From the NCBI RefSeq assembly GCF_000239275.1, contig NZ_JH417584.1, positions 11,927 to 75,926 on the forward strand: 64,000 nt of DNA, read 5' to 3'. The notes below the pieces were generated by a model. That model searched no databases, was not told the DNA's origin, and saw only the letters and a program-made list of their open reading frames with translations. The DNA is from Megasphaera geminata F0357. GTDB taxonomy: Bacteria; Bacillota; Negativicutes; Veillonellales; Megasphaeraceae. Below, piece by piece: positions 1 to 6,291 of this stretch (position 1 is its first letter; each line of letters starts with the position of its first letter). The translations under genes were made by a program, and so were the position numbers.

Positions 1-13
1 GCGTTTCACTTAC
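1..13. repeat. 13-base direct repeat, left copy
   Basis: The first 13 bases (gcgtttcacttac) recur exactly at 1529-1541, the point where AT-rich accessory sequence gives way to ordinary chromosome. The two copies bracket the toxin-antitoxin patch, so they could be attachment-site or target-duplication remnants. The repeat starts at the window edge, so its true left limit is unseen. A chance match is possible. Confidence 0.35.
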
Positions 14-69
14 ACCGCGTGGAAAAACAGTTTATTTCTGATAGCTTTTGTCAAGGGTAGTTAAGAAAT

Positions 70-204
70 TTATTCGTCTTTTTTGTAACCCATATCTTCA
101 CACTCTTTCTAAATAAGTCTATTTATCTGATACATCTTTTGGCTTTAATGCTCTAAAAACACCTTTCCACCATCTTGTATCACACTTATAAATCCTTTCA
201 CTCG
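70..204 (-). pseudogene. AT-rich gene remnant downstream of toxN
   Basis: The minus strand can be read as the C-terminal end of an unidentified protein: SERIYKCDTRWWKGVF, then ALKPKDVSDK followed by a stop at 119-121. A second piece in another frame, ending in ECEDMGYKKDE and a stop at 70-72, looks like the natural C terminus. At least one frameshift separates the pieces. No start codon is visible and the family was not recognised. Most likely debris of the mobile element that carried the toxin locus. The rest of 14-264 shows nothing further apart from the toxN terminator. Confidence 0.25.
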
Positions 205-205
205 C

Positions 206-237
206 AAAAAAAAGAAGTAGATTATTACTCCACTTCT
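206..237 (-). terminator. Terminator of toxN
   Basis: On the minus strand a short hairpin (AGAAGT and ACTTCT arms at 232-237 and 213-218) is followed by a run of eight T. It lies about 30 bases past the toxN stop codon. Confidence 0.6.
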
Positions 238-264
238 CTAATCATTCATAAATAATTTAGTTTT

Positions 265-822
265 TTAATTCCAATTCAGCATTGCTCTTTCTAACTCTGA
301 AAAATTACAATTTGCTCTTCTAACAATTCCTGTTTCCTTTTGATTTTGGTATAACTTTTCAACCTTGTTCAAAATCTTTATTTTTACCTTAAGGCAAAAA
401 GCATATTCTTTTTCAAATAAATCTTTGTATCTGATGTCCTCAAGCTCATCAAACTCAATTCTTTCATAACAACCGATAGGTACAGGTATCATTTTCTTAA
501 TATCTAATATAGATAATATGTGCATTTTTTCTTTATCAGAATAATATTTGTAAATATCTCCATTTATAGTAATGCTATTATCAATTACTTCATAAATCAG
601 AAAATGCTCATCAGAAACATTTTTCCATCTTTTGTGTTTTTCCTTTGCAGAAGATATTGGAATAAAATAATTATAGTTTTCTATCCCAACAATAATTCCA
701 ACAAATGGTTTAATACTATTTCTATACGATGGGTTGTAATAAACTTCTGAATCTATTTGATTTAGATATTCAAGGTAATCAGGATTTACAGTATAAAATC
801 CATATTGAATCGCTTCTGCCAT
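265..822 (-). CDS. Type III toxin-antitoxin system ToxN/AbiQ-family endoribonuclease toxin
   Basis: A 185-residue protein with the layout of ToxN, AbiQ and CptN: an N-terminal FYTV..YLEYL segment, a PFVGIIVGI strand, the core PISSAKEKH (Ser57, Ser58 and Lys60 align with the catalytic Thr/Ser/Lys region of ToxN), and the family's C-terminal CNFSELE motif. Known members are ribonucleases that cut cellular RNA and their own repeat-RNA antitoxin, and many abort phage infection. Directly upstream on the same strand are a consensus promoter, two imperfect repeats and a hairpin terminator, the standard type III arrangement in which the terminator limits toxin read-through. The start is supported by AGGAAAAGG just before ATG. 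Codon use is far more AT-rich than the genes beyond 1.6 kb, which points to acquisition. The family assignment is firm; the target and phage activity are inferred. Confidence 0.88.
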   Translation of the reverse strand: MAEAIQYGFYTVNPDYLEYLNQIDSEVYYNPSYRNSIKPFVGIIVGIENYNYFIPISSAKEKHKRWKNVSDEHFLIYEVIDNSITINGDIYKYYSDKEKMHILSILDIKKMIPVPIGCYERIEFDELEDIRYKDLFEKEYAFCLKVKIKILNKVEKLYQNQKETGIVRRANCNFSELERAMLNWN

Positions 823-832
823 TTCCTTTTCC

Positions 833-864
833 TAAAAAAGCAGAGAGGTTTTATCCTCTCTGCT
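833..864 (-). terminator. Attenuating terminator between antitoxin RNA and toxN
   Basis: Perfect 10-bp hairpin on the minus strand (AGCAGAGAGG with CCTCTCTGCT, 6-base loop) followed by six T. It ends just before the toxN ribosome binding site. In type III systems this terminator keeps antitoxin RNA in large excess over toxin mRNA. Confidence 0.85.
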
Positions 865-953
865 CGCTTTAATGCTTCACCTTTGGGATATAGGTAGTGA
901 GACACCTTCTTTAATGCTCCACCTTTAACGGTAGTGGGACACCCTCTTTATTT
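834..953 (-). ncRNA. Type III antitoxin RNA (ToxI-like)
   Basis: Predicted transcript of about 120 nt starting near 953 and ending at the hairpin terminator. It holds two full repeats, 910-946 (37 nt) and 868-909 (42 nt). Each reads AGGTGTC.CACTACC, then an AAAGGTG.AGCATTAAAG block. The AGGTG/CACTACC and AAAGGTG elements resemble the pseudoknot-forming core of Pectobacterium ToxI. In known systems ToxN cuts this RNA into single-repeat units that bind and inhibit it. There are fewer repeats than ToxI (about 5.5), in line with CptI-type antitoxins. The pseudoknot fold is inferred, not computed. Confidence 0.8.
868..946 (-). repeat. Two imperfect tandem repeats of the antitoxin RNA
   Basis: Unit at 910-946 is 37 nt, unit at 868-909 is 42 nt. 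They differ by a five-base insertion in the loop between ACTACC and AAAGGTG and by scattered substitutions. A third unit begins (TAAAG) and breaks off into the terminator. Confidence 0.85.
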
Positions 954-959
954 ACTGAA

Positions 960-988
960 AGTATAACAAATATTTTTAGAAATGTCAA
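960..988 (-). promoter_or_regulatory. Promoter of the type III antitoxin/toxin locus
   Basis: Minus strand carries TTGACA (983-988), a 17-base spacer and TATACT (960-965), close to the sigma-70 consensus. Transcription would start near 953, just ahead of the first repeat. Confidence 0.85.
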
Positions 989-1094
989 ATCAGCAAATTT
1001 CCTAAACACCACTCTTTTGTCACTTATATTATACCCTATTTCTCCAAAAAATCACTACCTTTCCTCATTTCTGTAATAGTCCTTTGCCTTTTCT

Positions 1095-1481
1095 CTAGTC
1101 GTATTTTTCTTGTTGCTCTTGATATTTCTTAATCTGTGCAATCACGCTCGGCTTTTTTCCTCTCTTGATTGCCTTGTCAATCTCAATGGATAAATCGATA
1201 CCATAATCATCATTTACAGTTTTCACTGCATATTTAATATGGTTGATGTTTTCATATTCTTCTTTGATAGATTGAGATTGTTTATTTAGCTTTGTAATTT
1301 CATCTTCAAGGCTCTGTATTTCCTTTTGCCAGTCCTTTGTCTTGATAGCTGATGAGCCTGTTATCTTTTCAAGAATTGCCTTTACTCTTTTGTATTTATC
1401 TATCTCATCTTTTTGAGAATTGTAAAAGCTATCCTTACCTGTTTTTCCTGCGGCGGCATCTGTCAGCCTTCCTCTGCATGA
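1095..1481 (-). pseudogene. C-terminal fragment of a relaxase-like mobilization protein
   Basis: An open minus-strand frame of 128 codons without a proper start, ending at a TAG (1095-1097). The peptide begins GRLTDAAAGKTGKDSFYNSQ, is rich in Lys and Glu, and has a coiled-coil-like QSLEDEITKLNKQSQSIKEE stretch. The C-terminal half of many Firmicute conjugative-element relaxases has this kind of FY..H..EI..Y, then LK, then coiled-coil layout, which is the basis for the call. The N-terminal nuclease domain is missing: the frame stops near 1480, where the base composition also changes. Best read as the stump of an integrative or mobilizable element. The family is a judgement, not a proven match. 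Confidence 0.45.
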
Positions 1482-1528
1482 TTATTTTCGCCCCGAATTT
1501 GAAGGACCGAAGAGACGCGCAAATTCGT

Positions 1529-1541
1529 GCGTTTCACTTAC
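1529..1541. repeat. 13-base direct repeat, right copy
   Basis: Exact copy of bases 1-13 at the junction between the AT-rich patch and the polysaccharide deacetylase gene. See the left copy for interpretation. Confidence 0.35.
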
Positions 1542-1590
1542 GAAAGTACAAAATTTTTACAAAACTCACTTTTATCTCCCGATCATACAA

Positions 1591-1618
1591 AAAATCCCGC
1601 ACGATTGTGCGGGATTTT
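1591..1618 (-). terminator. Terminator of the polysaccharide deacetylase gene
   Basis: Twelve-bp perfect hairpin (AAAATCCCGCAC with GTGCGGGATTTT) overlapping the stop codon at 1617-1619. A/T runs on both sides could let it work in either direction. Confidence 0.8.
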
Positions 1619-2468
1619 AAGGTTCAGGTATACATTCGGCCAAGGGTTTAGTAAGTTCCATATGATCAAAGAATTTATGGCTTTTCCATAAAAAAGCGCT
1701 GAAAGCGCTGAAGGTTAACCGAAAGCGAAAATGTTCAAAGCTGATAGGCCCTTCAAAAAGCGGGATACGGTCAAGATCATACGGGTCATCCCAGGAAAAA
1801 TCACGTCCCGTATCAACAGTGAAACCGTATTTATAGCCTGCATTCTCCGTTTCTTCCAAAACGGTATCGGTAAACTTTCCCTCCGGGAAAGCAATAAATT
1901 CACATTTTTTTCCCAGCCGCCACTCAACAGCTTTTTTGGATCCCACTAATTCATGCCGTACGCCTTCACGATCAAAACTGTCAAGAGGCCGATGGCTGAG
2001 GGTATGGCTGCCGAATTCCATACCGGCCGCATCCATTTCTTTAACTTGATCCCAAGTGAGATATCCGGGGCGACCGATGAAATCGGTAATTAAGAAAAAC
2101 GTCGCTATCATATTATATTTCTTCAAAATAGGATAGGCATATTCATAGTTATCCTCATAGCCGTCGTCAAATGTAATGAGGACCGGCTTATCGGGCAGGT
2201 CTCCTTCACCGCTCATATATTGCGAAAATTGCTCCAGCGTGATGGAATGATACCCGCTTTCGCTGAGATACTGAATCTGTTCTTCAAAATTTTTGGGTTT
2301 CATTGTCAAAACAGTATGAAATTTGTTGTTAACCTGATGATAATTCAGAACCGGAACGCCTGTTAAATGATAGTTGGTGGAAGCAAAATACCAATACGAA
2401 AAGGCTCCCGCCAACACTACGAAAAAGGTTAGGCAAATACCCAACAGCCATGTATAGACTTTTTTCAC
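1617..2468 (-). CDS. Polysaccharide deacetylase (NodB domain), membrane-anchored
   Basis: A 283-residue carbohydrate esterase family 4 protein that should remove acetyl groups from a cell-surface polysaccharide or peptidoglycan. Residues 5-30 form one hydrophobic membrane anchor. The NodB domain follows: LITFDDGYEDN holds the catalytic base Asp and the metal Asp, and GSHTLSHRPL gives the two metal-binding His. FPEGKF is motif 3, with Glu-Gly where other members often have Tyr-Gly. The anchor and the NYHQV segment before the domain are typical of PgaB/IcaB-like or extracellular deacetylases of Firmicutes. Single-gene unit with its own terminator. The substrate cannot be told from sequence. Confidence 0.85.
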   Translation of the reverse strand: MKKVYTWLLGICLTFFVVLAGAFSYWYFASTNYHLTGVPVLNYHQVNNKFHTVLTMKPKNFEEQIQYLSESGYHSITLEQFSQYMSGEGDLPDKPVLITFDDGYEDNYEYAYPILKKYNMIATFFLITDFIGRPGYLTWDQVKEMDAAGMEFGSHTLSHRPLDSFDREGVRHELVGSKKAVEWRLGKKCEFIAFPEGKFTDTVLEETENAGYKYGFTVDTGRDFSWDDPYDLDRIPLFEGPISFEHFRFRLTFSAFSAFLWKSHKFFDHMELTKPLAECIPEP

Positions 2469-2570
2469 AAATCTAACTCCCTCTCTCTAAAATCACGTAT
2501 GTAGCATACCACTTTTACATAAACGTCGCAAGAATCCATATAAAAATAACATTACTGTCATCGTATTTAT

Positions 2571-2627
2571 GAAAAAAACAGGACTGCAGCAAAATAAAAA
2601 ATTTACTTCATTTTGCCTGCAGCCCCC
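2571..2627 (-). terminator. Terminator downstream of the 128-residue hypothetical gene
   Basis: On the minus strand a long hairpin with CTGCAG-containing arms (2610-2625 with 2581-2595) is followed by TGTTTTTTT. It ends the transcript of the gene at 2651-3037. Confidence 0.7.
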
Positions 2628-2650
2628 ATTATACACGTTTATGATTTTTT

Positions 2651-3037
2651 CTATATCTCCGTTTTTATGAACCCGTTGTCCCTCAGCCACGCCGCGTCTT
2701 TTTCACACAATGCTCTTTCCAATCGTTTTAAACTGATATTTTCCTCTTTAATAGCAGCGGCGGCACTCGTAATATACCGCGTTTCTTCGTAAATATAATT
2801 ATCCAGCTCCTGATAATCTACCCGGTCCTTCAGAAAAAAACGCATATCTTCGGAATTCTGCAATACGGCTAAATCCCGCTGCCACCGCGTAAAATCTTCT
2901 TCTTCCATACAAAAACGCCCCAGCTCGTCCGTATCGATACGCTCTTCCGAACAAACGATGCTTTTCGTATAATCAGCTTCATTAATGCGATCATATACGT
3001 GAAGTTCGCGTCTTTCCCCATTCACGAAAACTTCCAT
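2651..3037 (-). CDS. Hypothetical protein
   Basis: A 128-residue soluble, acidic protein that I do not recognise. It has no signal peptide, membrane segment or clear motif. The N-terminal half looks beta-rich (MEVFVNGERRELHVYD) and the C-terminal half is helical and charged. A GGGAGG ribosome binding site eight bases before the ATG and a strong downstream terminator argue that it is a real gene. It lies between the deacetylase and the ECF transporter gene, and nothing in the context suggests a role. Confidence 0.6.
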   Translation of the reverse strand: MEVFVNGERRELHVYDRINEADYTKSIVCSEERIDTDELGRFCMEEEDFTRWQRDLAVLQNSEDMRFFLKDRVDYQELDNYIYEETRYITSAAAAIKEENISLKRLERALCEKDAAWLRDNGFIKTEI

Positions 3038-3106
3038 CCGGAAAACCTCCCTCTGCCGTCTGCGACAGATACTTAAAAGAAAGGCTGCCCGGGGACAGCC
3101 CTTCTT

Positions 3107-3736
3107 TTATTTCATTATAATACCCGCTTTACGCAGCGCCGTAATGACGGGAGTAACGATGATACCGGAAACGACGGCTTCAGGAATACCGTTGACAACA
3201 GTAATACCGATCATGATATTAACGACGTTTGCAAAGGGAATTCCGTTCGCTTCCGCATAAGTTCCGCCGATAAGGGCGGTATAGGAGCCGAGAAACATAA
3301 GCGTATGCAAAATAGTTGCGGCTACAGCCGTCACCGCAGTCCGCACATATAAAGAAACACCTTTTTCGGTCAGAAATCTGTATACTTCATATGCTGCAAG
3401 TCCCAAAAGGACACGCGGCACGATACAGATAAACGCATCGTAAACAATATTCGTCTGCACGGCAAAAAGCATAAGCGCCGCAGGCGCACGCAAGGTCTGA
3501 ATAAACGAGAAAACACCGAACATAAAACCTACCGTCATGCCGACCCGTCTGCCGCCGGTTAACGCGGCAATAATCGTCGGTATGTGTAAAATAGTGGCAC
3601 GCATGAATCCAAGCGGTATGAAACCGTATCCGGTAAGTCCCAGAAAAACGGTTACCGCCGTCAGCAATCCCGCCACCGTTAATTGCCGTACATTCATAAA
3701 GTTGCGCCGCACAGGCATTTGTGTTGCTTTTTCCAT
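3107..3736 (-). CDS. ECF-type vitamin transporter, substrate-binding S component
   Basis: A 209-residue integral membrane protein with about six hydrophobic segments, the form of S components that bind a vitamin or cofactor and dock on a shared EcfAAT energy module. The first helix (NVRQLTVAGLLTAVTVFLGL) and the LGFMRATILHIPTIIAAL segment resemble the FolT/PanT-type group. The substrate is not assigned; a pantothenate- or folate-like compound is possible. The start at 3736 is preferred over an upstream in-frame ATG at 3787 because GGAGGA sits at the right distance before it. The energy-module genes are not in this window. A promoter and a leader of about 130 nt precede the gene. Confidence 0.75.
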   Translation of the reverse strand: MEKATQMPVRRNFMNVRQLTVAGLLTAVTVFLGLTGYGFIPLGFMRATILHIPTIIAALTGGRRVGMTVGFMFGVFSFIQTLRAPAALMLFAVQTNIVYDAFICIVPRVLLGLAAYEVYRFLTEKGVSLYVRTAVTAVAATILHTLMFLGSYTALIGGTYAEANGIPFANVVNIMIGITVVNGIPEAVVSGIIVTPVITALRKAGIIMK

Positions 3737-3863
3737 AATCAGTCCTCCGTTCTCGTTCTCTTTATGAGATACAAGTCGTATTTGCATAACGTAAATTCCC
3801 CTATCAGCCGGTACACTTCCCTCGGGATAATGCCCATATAAGCTGACGCGTGAATTTTATGCT
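3737..3863 (-). promoter_or_regulatory. Structured leader of the ECF S-component gene (riboswitch candidate)
   Basis: The transcript from the promoter at 3870-3898 has about 130 untranslated bases. In it, TCAGC pairs with GCTGA around a GGGCATTATCCC hairpin and a GAGGGAAGTGTACCG stretch. S-component genes are often under riboswitch control. I could not match this to the TPP, FMN, cobalamin, THF or preQ1 consensus, so the class is open. Confidence 0.3.
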
Positions 3864-3869
3864 TTGTTC

Positions 3870-3898
3870 AGTATATCACAATGTCTGCCGTTTGCCAA
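3870..3898 (-). promoter_or_regulatory. Promoter of the ECF S-component gene
   Basis: Minus strand TTGGCA (3893-3898), 17-base spacer, TATACT (3870-3875). Confidence 0.7.
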
Positions 3899-3929
3899 TA
3901 CAGTTTCAAAACTTTATGAAACCCTACAC

Positions 3930-3962
3930 AAAACCCCTGCGGACGCGAGTCTGCAGGGGTTA
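3930..3962 (-). terminator. Terminator of the rplU-prp-rpmA operon
   Basis: Minus-strand hairpin AACCCCTGC with GCAGGGGTT, followed by TTTGTGT, ten bases past the rpmA stop. Confidence 0.8.
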
Positions 3963-3971
3963 TTCCTATCC

Positions 3972-4256
3972 TTACGCTTCTACAGGATATACGCTTACTT
4001 TACGTTTGTAACGACCGGCACGTTCATACGCAACCTTACCGGCAACCTTGGCAAACAACGTATCATCCTTACCGATACCTACGTTAGTGCCGGGATGGAA
4101 GTGCGTGCCGCGCTGGCGAACGAGGATATTGCCCGCCTTGCAGACAACGCCGTCATGCAGCTTAACGCCGAGACGCTTGGCTTCGCTGTCGCGACCGTTA
4201 CGTGTACTGCCCATCCCCTTCTTATGGGCGAAGAGCTGTAGATCGAATTTTAACAT
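3972..4256 (-). CDS. rpmA: 50S ribosomal protein L27
   Basis: A 94-residue L27 of the large ribosomal subunit, whose N terminus reaches the peptidyl-transferase centre. It begins [14 protein letters not shown]. The first nine residues are the Firmicute-type extension ending in FA, which must be cut off by the Prp protease encoded just upstream. The body has [17 protein letters not shown] and QRGTHFHPG, both standard. The start at 4256 is chosen because GGAGGTG precedes it and the peptide matches the family; an in-frame ATG at 4295 would add 13 foreign residues. Third gene of the rplU-prp-rpmA operon. Confidence 0.97.
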   Translation of the reverse strand: MLKFDLQLFAHKKGMGSTRNGRDSEAKRLGVKLHDGVVCKAGNILVRQRGTHFHPGTNVGIGKDDTLFAKVAGKVAYERAGRYKRKVSVYPVEA

Positions 4257-4275
4257 TTCGTTCACCTCCCGATTC

Positions 4276-4587
4276 TTATAAGTGAAGCTCGACATATTCA
4301 GGATATTGCCGCGCTATTTGTTCCAAACCTAAGACCATGGTTCCCAATATGACCCGTATCGCTTCGTTGCCGTTCACTGCAAGAGCGGATAGAAATCCAT
4401 CTTTCTGCTCATACAGCACTTGATTTTCGTCGCTGTAACGAAGCATACCGAGCAACGCGGTCTGTGCGAGGGCAGACACGGCAGAACAGACAACATCATT
4501 TCCCGCTTCATTGTAGCCCGCATGACCGGATACAGTAAAACCGCAAAAATGCTTATGTTTGTCCCGTTTCATATCAATGTGTATCAT
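4276..4587 (-). CDS. prp: Ribosomal-processing cysteine protease Prp
   Basis: A 103-residue cysteine protease that removes the N-terminal extension of ribosomal protein L27, a step essential in Firmicutes with this L27 type. The catalytic pair is in [18 protein letters not shown]: the His of GHAGY and the Cys of VVCSA, at the family's spacing. Gene order rplU-prp-rpmA is conserved in Firmicutes. The ATG overlaps the rplU stop by one base (TAATG), indicating translational coupling. The substrate site (DLQLFA before AHKKG) is visible in the neighbouring rpmA. Confidence 0.93.
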   Translation of the reverse strand: MIHIDMKRDKHKHFCGFTVSGHAGYNEAGNDVVCSAVSALAQTALLGMLRYSDENQVLYEQKDGFLSALAVNGNEAIRVILGTMVLGLEQIARQYPEYVELHL

Positions 4588-4898
4588 TACCCTTCAATCT
4601 TTTCGATAACAACTTTTGTGAACGGTTGACGATGGCCTTGACGACGACGATAATTGGATTTAGCTTTGTACTTGAAAACAAGGATCTTCTTTTCCTTGCC
4701 CTGGGCAATTACTTTCCCCGTAACCTTCGCCCCTTCAACAACGGGGGTACCGATTTTCAGGTTCCCTTCGCTGCCGACCGCCAGAACTTCATCAAATACA
4801 ACGGCAGCATCAACTTCACTTTCCAGTTTTTCAACGAAAATCGTCGCACCTTCCCGGACCCGATATTGTTTGCCGCCGGTTTTAATAATAGCGTACAC
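4587..4898 (-). CDS. rplU: 50S ribosomal protein L21
   Basis: A 103-residue L21, which binds 23S rRNA. It opens [17 protein letters not shown], the family signature, and has the C-terminal [13 protein letters not shown] motif. First gene of the rplU-prp-rpmA operon, preceded by a good ribosome binding site (GAGGAGGTG) and by a promoter with a leader that may be the L21 autoregulatory RNA. Confidence 0.97.
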   Translation of the reverse strand: MYAIIKTGGKQYRVREGATIFVEKLESEVDAAVVFDEVLAVGSEGNLKIGTPVVEGAKVTGKVIAQGKEKKILVFKYKAKSNYRRRQGHRQPFTKVVIEKIEG

Positions 4899-4997
4899 GG
4901 TGACACCTCCTCATTACTATACTCGCTGAATACGGCGCCTTGCGGACTTGTATACCTCTTCATGCGGCTTATGCACAGCCACTCTGTATGCTATGAC
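4899..4997 (-). promoter_or_regulatory. Candidate L21 leader RNA
   Basis: About 100 untranslated bases between the promoter and rplU contain ATAAGCCGCATGAAGAGG, AAGTCCGCAAGGCGCCG and AGCGAG elements in an order that recalls the L21 leader RNA of Firmicutes. In that family L21 is thought to bind its own mRNA and control the operon. The match is from memory, not a covariance search. Confidence 0.5.
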
Positions 4998-5003
4998 TAT
5001 TGT

Positions 5004-5032
5004 ATTCTACACGATGAGGCGCTCCTTGTCAA
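5004..5032 (-). promoter_or_regulatory. Promoter of the rplU operon
   Basis: Minus strand TTGACA (5027-5032), 17-base spacer, TAGAAT (5004-5009): a strong sigma-70 type promoter as expected for ribosomal protein genes. Confidence 0.85.
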
Positions 5033-5066
5033 CGAAAACCGACAAAGCGCGCCCCGTTTATTCACT

Positions 5067-6179
5067 TCACCTGAAATATTTACGTAACCCCGCAACAATA
5101 CTTTCAGCAAACTTTTGCTGCTGACTGTCCGTATTTAATATTTTTTCTTCTGCAGGATTGGAGATAAAGCCCAGTTCCAAAAGTGCCGCCGGCATAGTCG
5201 TATGATTCAAAACATAGAAATTAGCCGTCCGCACACCGCGGTCATCAAAATTTGTAACCTTCATGTTTTCGGCATGCAGGGATGCGGCTAACCGCTGTCC
5301 TTCCGCAGAACCGCCCGCATAATAAGCTGTGACGCCGCCGGCCTGAGCACTGTTGCTGGAGTCGATATGAATGGATACGAACACATCGGCGGCAGCAATA
5401 TTACCGACATTGCAACGGGCCTGAAGTTCTTCCACGGCGCCGGCATGCGGGCCGTATACGTCAACATCGGACGTGCGCGTCATCACCGCCGTTGCGCCTT
5501 GTGCCGACAGGAGAGACTGTACTTTCCCGGCAATCGCAAAGGTAATGTTCTTTTCCTGGGAAAACGCGCCGACAGCACCGGAATCGGTCCCTCCGTGCCC
5601 CGGATCAATACAAATGACCTTGCCTTTCAATCCCCTGGTAAGGGGCCGTCTGTAAACGGGATCGGACGTCTGCGGTTTAGATACGGGTTCCGTCTTGCCG
5701 ATTCCCTTGTCGCCTACATTCAGGTGCTTCCACTTATGCCACTGCCTGACCTGTCCGGATTTATCATTAATATCAACGACCACACGGCCGGCAACAGTTC
5801 CATTCGAACCGAGTGTAAAGACATTGACATCGTTTGCCGTAACCGTGCGGGGCACCTTAAAAACAACCTCCGTATCAGTCAGTCTTTTAATCAGACTGAC
5901 TTCGGAAACGACGTTCGGATCGGCTTCATACTTGGTTTGTAAATTGGCGGCCACTGTCGTATCGGGCAAAGATACAGTAACATATTTACCGTTTTTATCA
6001 ATCAGTACTTCAGGTGTTACTTTTTTATTTACATCCAGTACAGTTCGTACAAAAGGTGTAGCTGCGTCATTTCGTGTCGCAATACGGACGGCACTTATTT
6101 CAGCTTTCGTCGCGGCCCGGCTTTGAAATACAGGAAAAAGACAAAGCAGCAACAACGGAAGGATCCACAGTTTTTTCAT
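5067..6179 (-). CDS. N-acetylmuramoyl-L-alanine amidase with AMIN domain
   Basis: A 370-residue exported cell-wall hydrolase that cleaves the amide bond between muramic acid and the stem peptide. Residues 1-22 are a signal peptide ending in SRA-A. An AMIN domain (about 25-150) should target it to peptidoglycan. The amidase_3 catalytic domain starts at VICIDPGHGGTDSGA and includes the Zn ligands His (DPGHGG), Glu (SQEKNI) and His (VSIHIDSS), plus the C-terminal catalytic Glu in ALLELGFISN. The start at 6179 follows GAAGGAGAG; reading further upstream only enters the nnrDE gene out of frame. Likely involved in cell separation or wall recycling, similar to AmiC/CwlD types. Confidence 0.92.
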   Translation of the reverse strand: MKKLWILPLLLLCLFPVFQSRAATKAEISAVRIATRNDAATPFVRTVLDVNKKVTPEVLIDKNGKYVTVSLPDTTVAANLQTKYEADPNVVSEVSLIKRLTDTEVVFKVPRTVTANDVNVFTLGSNGTVAGRVVVDINDKSGQVRQWHKWKHLNVGDKGIGKTEPVSKPQTSDPVYRRPLTRGLKGKVICIDPGHGGTDSGAVGAFSQEKNITFAIAGKVQSLLSAQGATAVMTRTSDVDVYGPHAGAVEELQARCNVGNIAAADVFVSIHIDSSNSAQAGGVTAYYAGGSAEGQRLAASLHAENMKVTNFDDRGVRTANFYVLNHTTMPAALLELGFISNPAEEKILNTDSQQQKFAESIVAGLRKYFR

Positions 6180-6213
6180 GCCTTCACTCTCCTTCTCCAA
6201 ACAATGTTTTTTC

Positions 6214-6243
6214 ATTATAGCACATTGCTTTGTCATGAGTAAA
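6214..6243 (-). promoter_or_regulatory. Promoter of the amidase gene
   Basis: Minus strand TTTACT (6238-6243), 18-base spacer, TATAAT (6214-6219). Confidence 0.6.
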
Positions 6244-6291
6244 ACATGAAGAATATCGTTTCCTGTATTTTTAAGCACATTTTCTTTTATA

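Noticed and set aside
868-946. CRISPR array
   Set aside because: Only two imperfect repeats lie head to tail with no spacers and no cas genes nearby; the position between promoter and toxN explains them as antitoxin RNA.
1352-1651. 99-codon plus-strand open frame
   Set aside because: It runs antisense through the relaxase fragment and the deacetylase terminator, with no ribosome site and no recognisable sequence.
2493-2690. 65-codon minus-strand open frame
   Set aside because: It overlaps the hypothetical gene at 2651-3037 out of frame and spans that gene's terminator.
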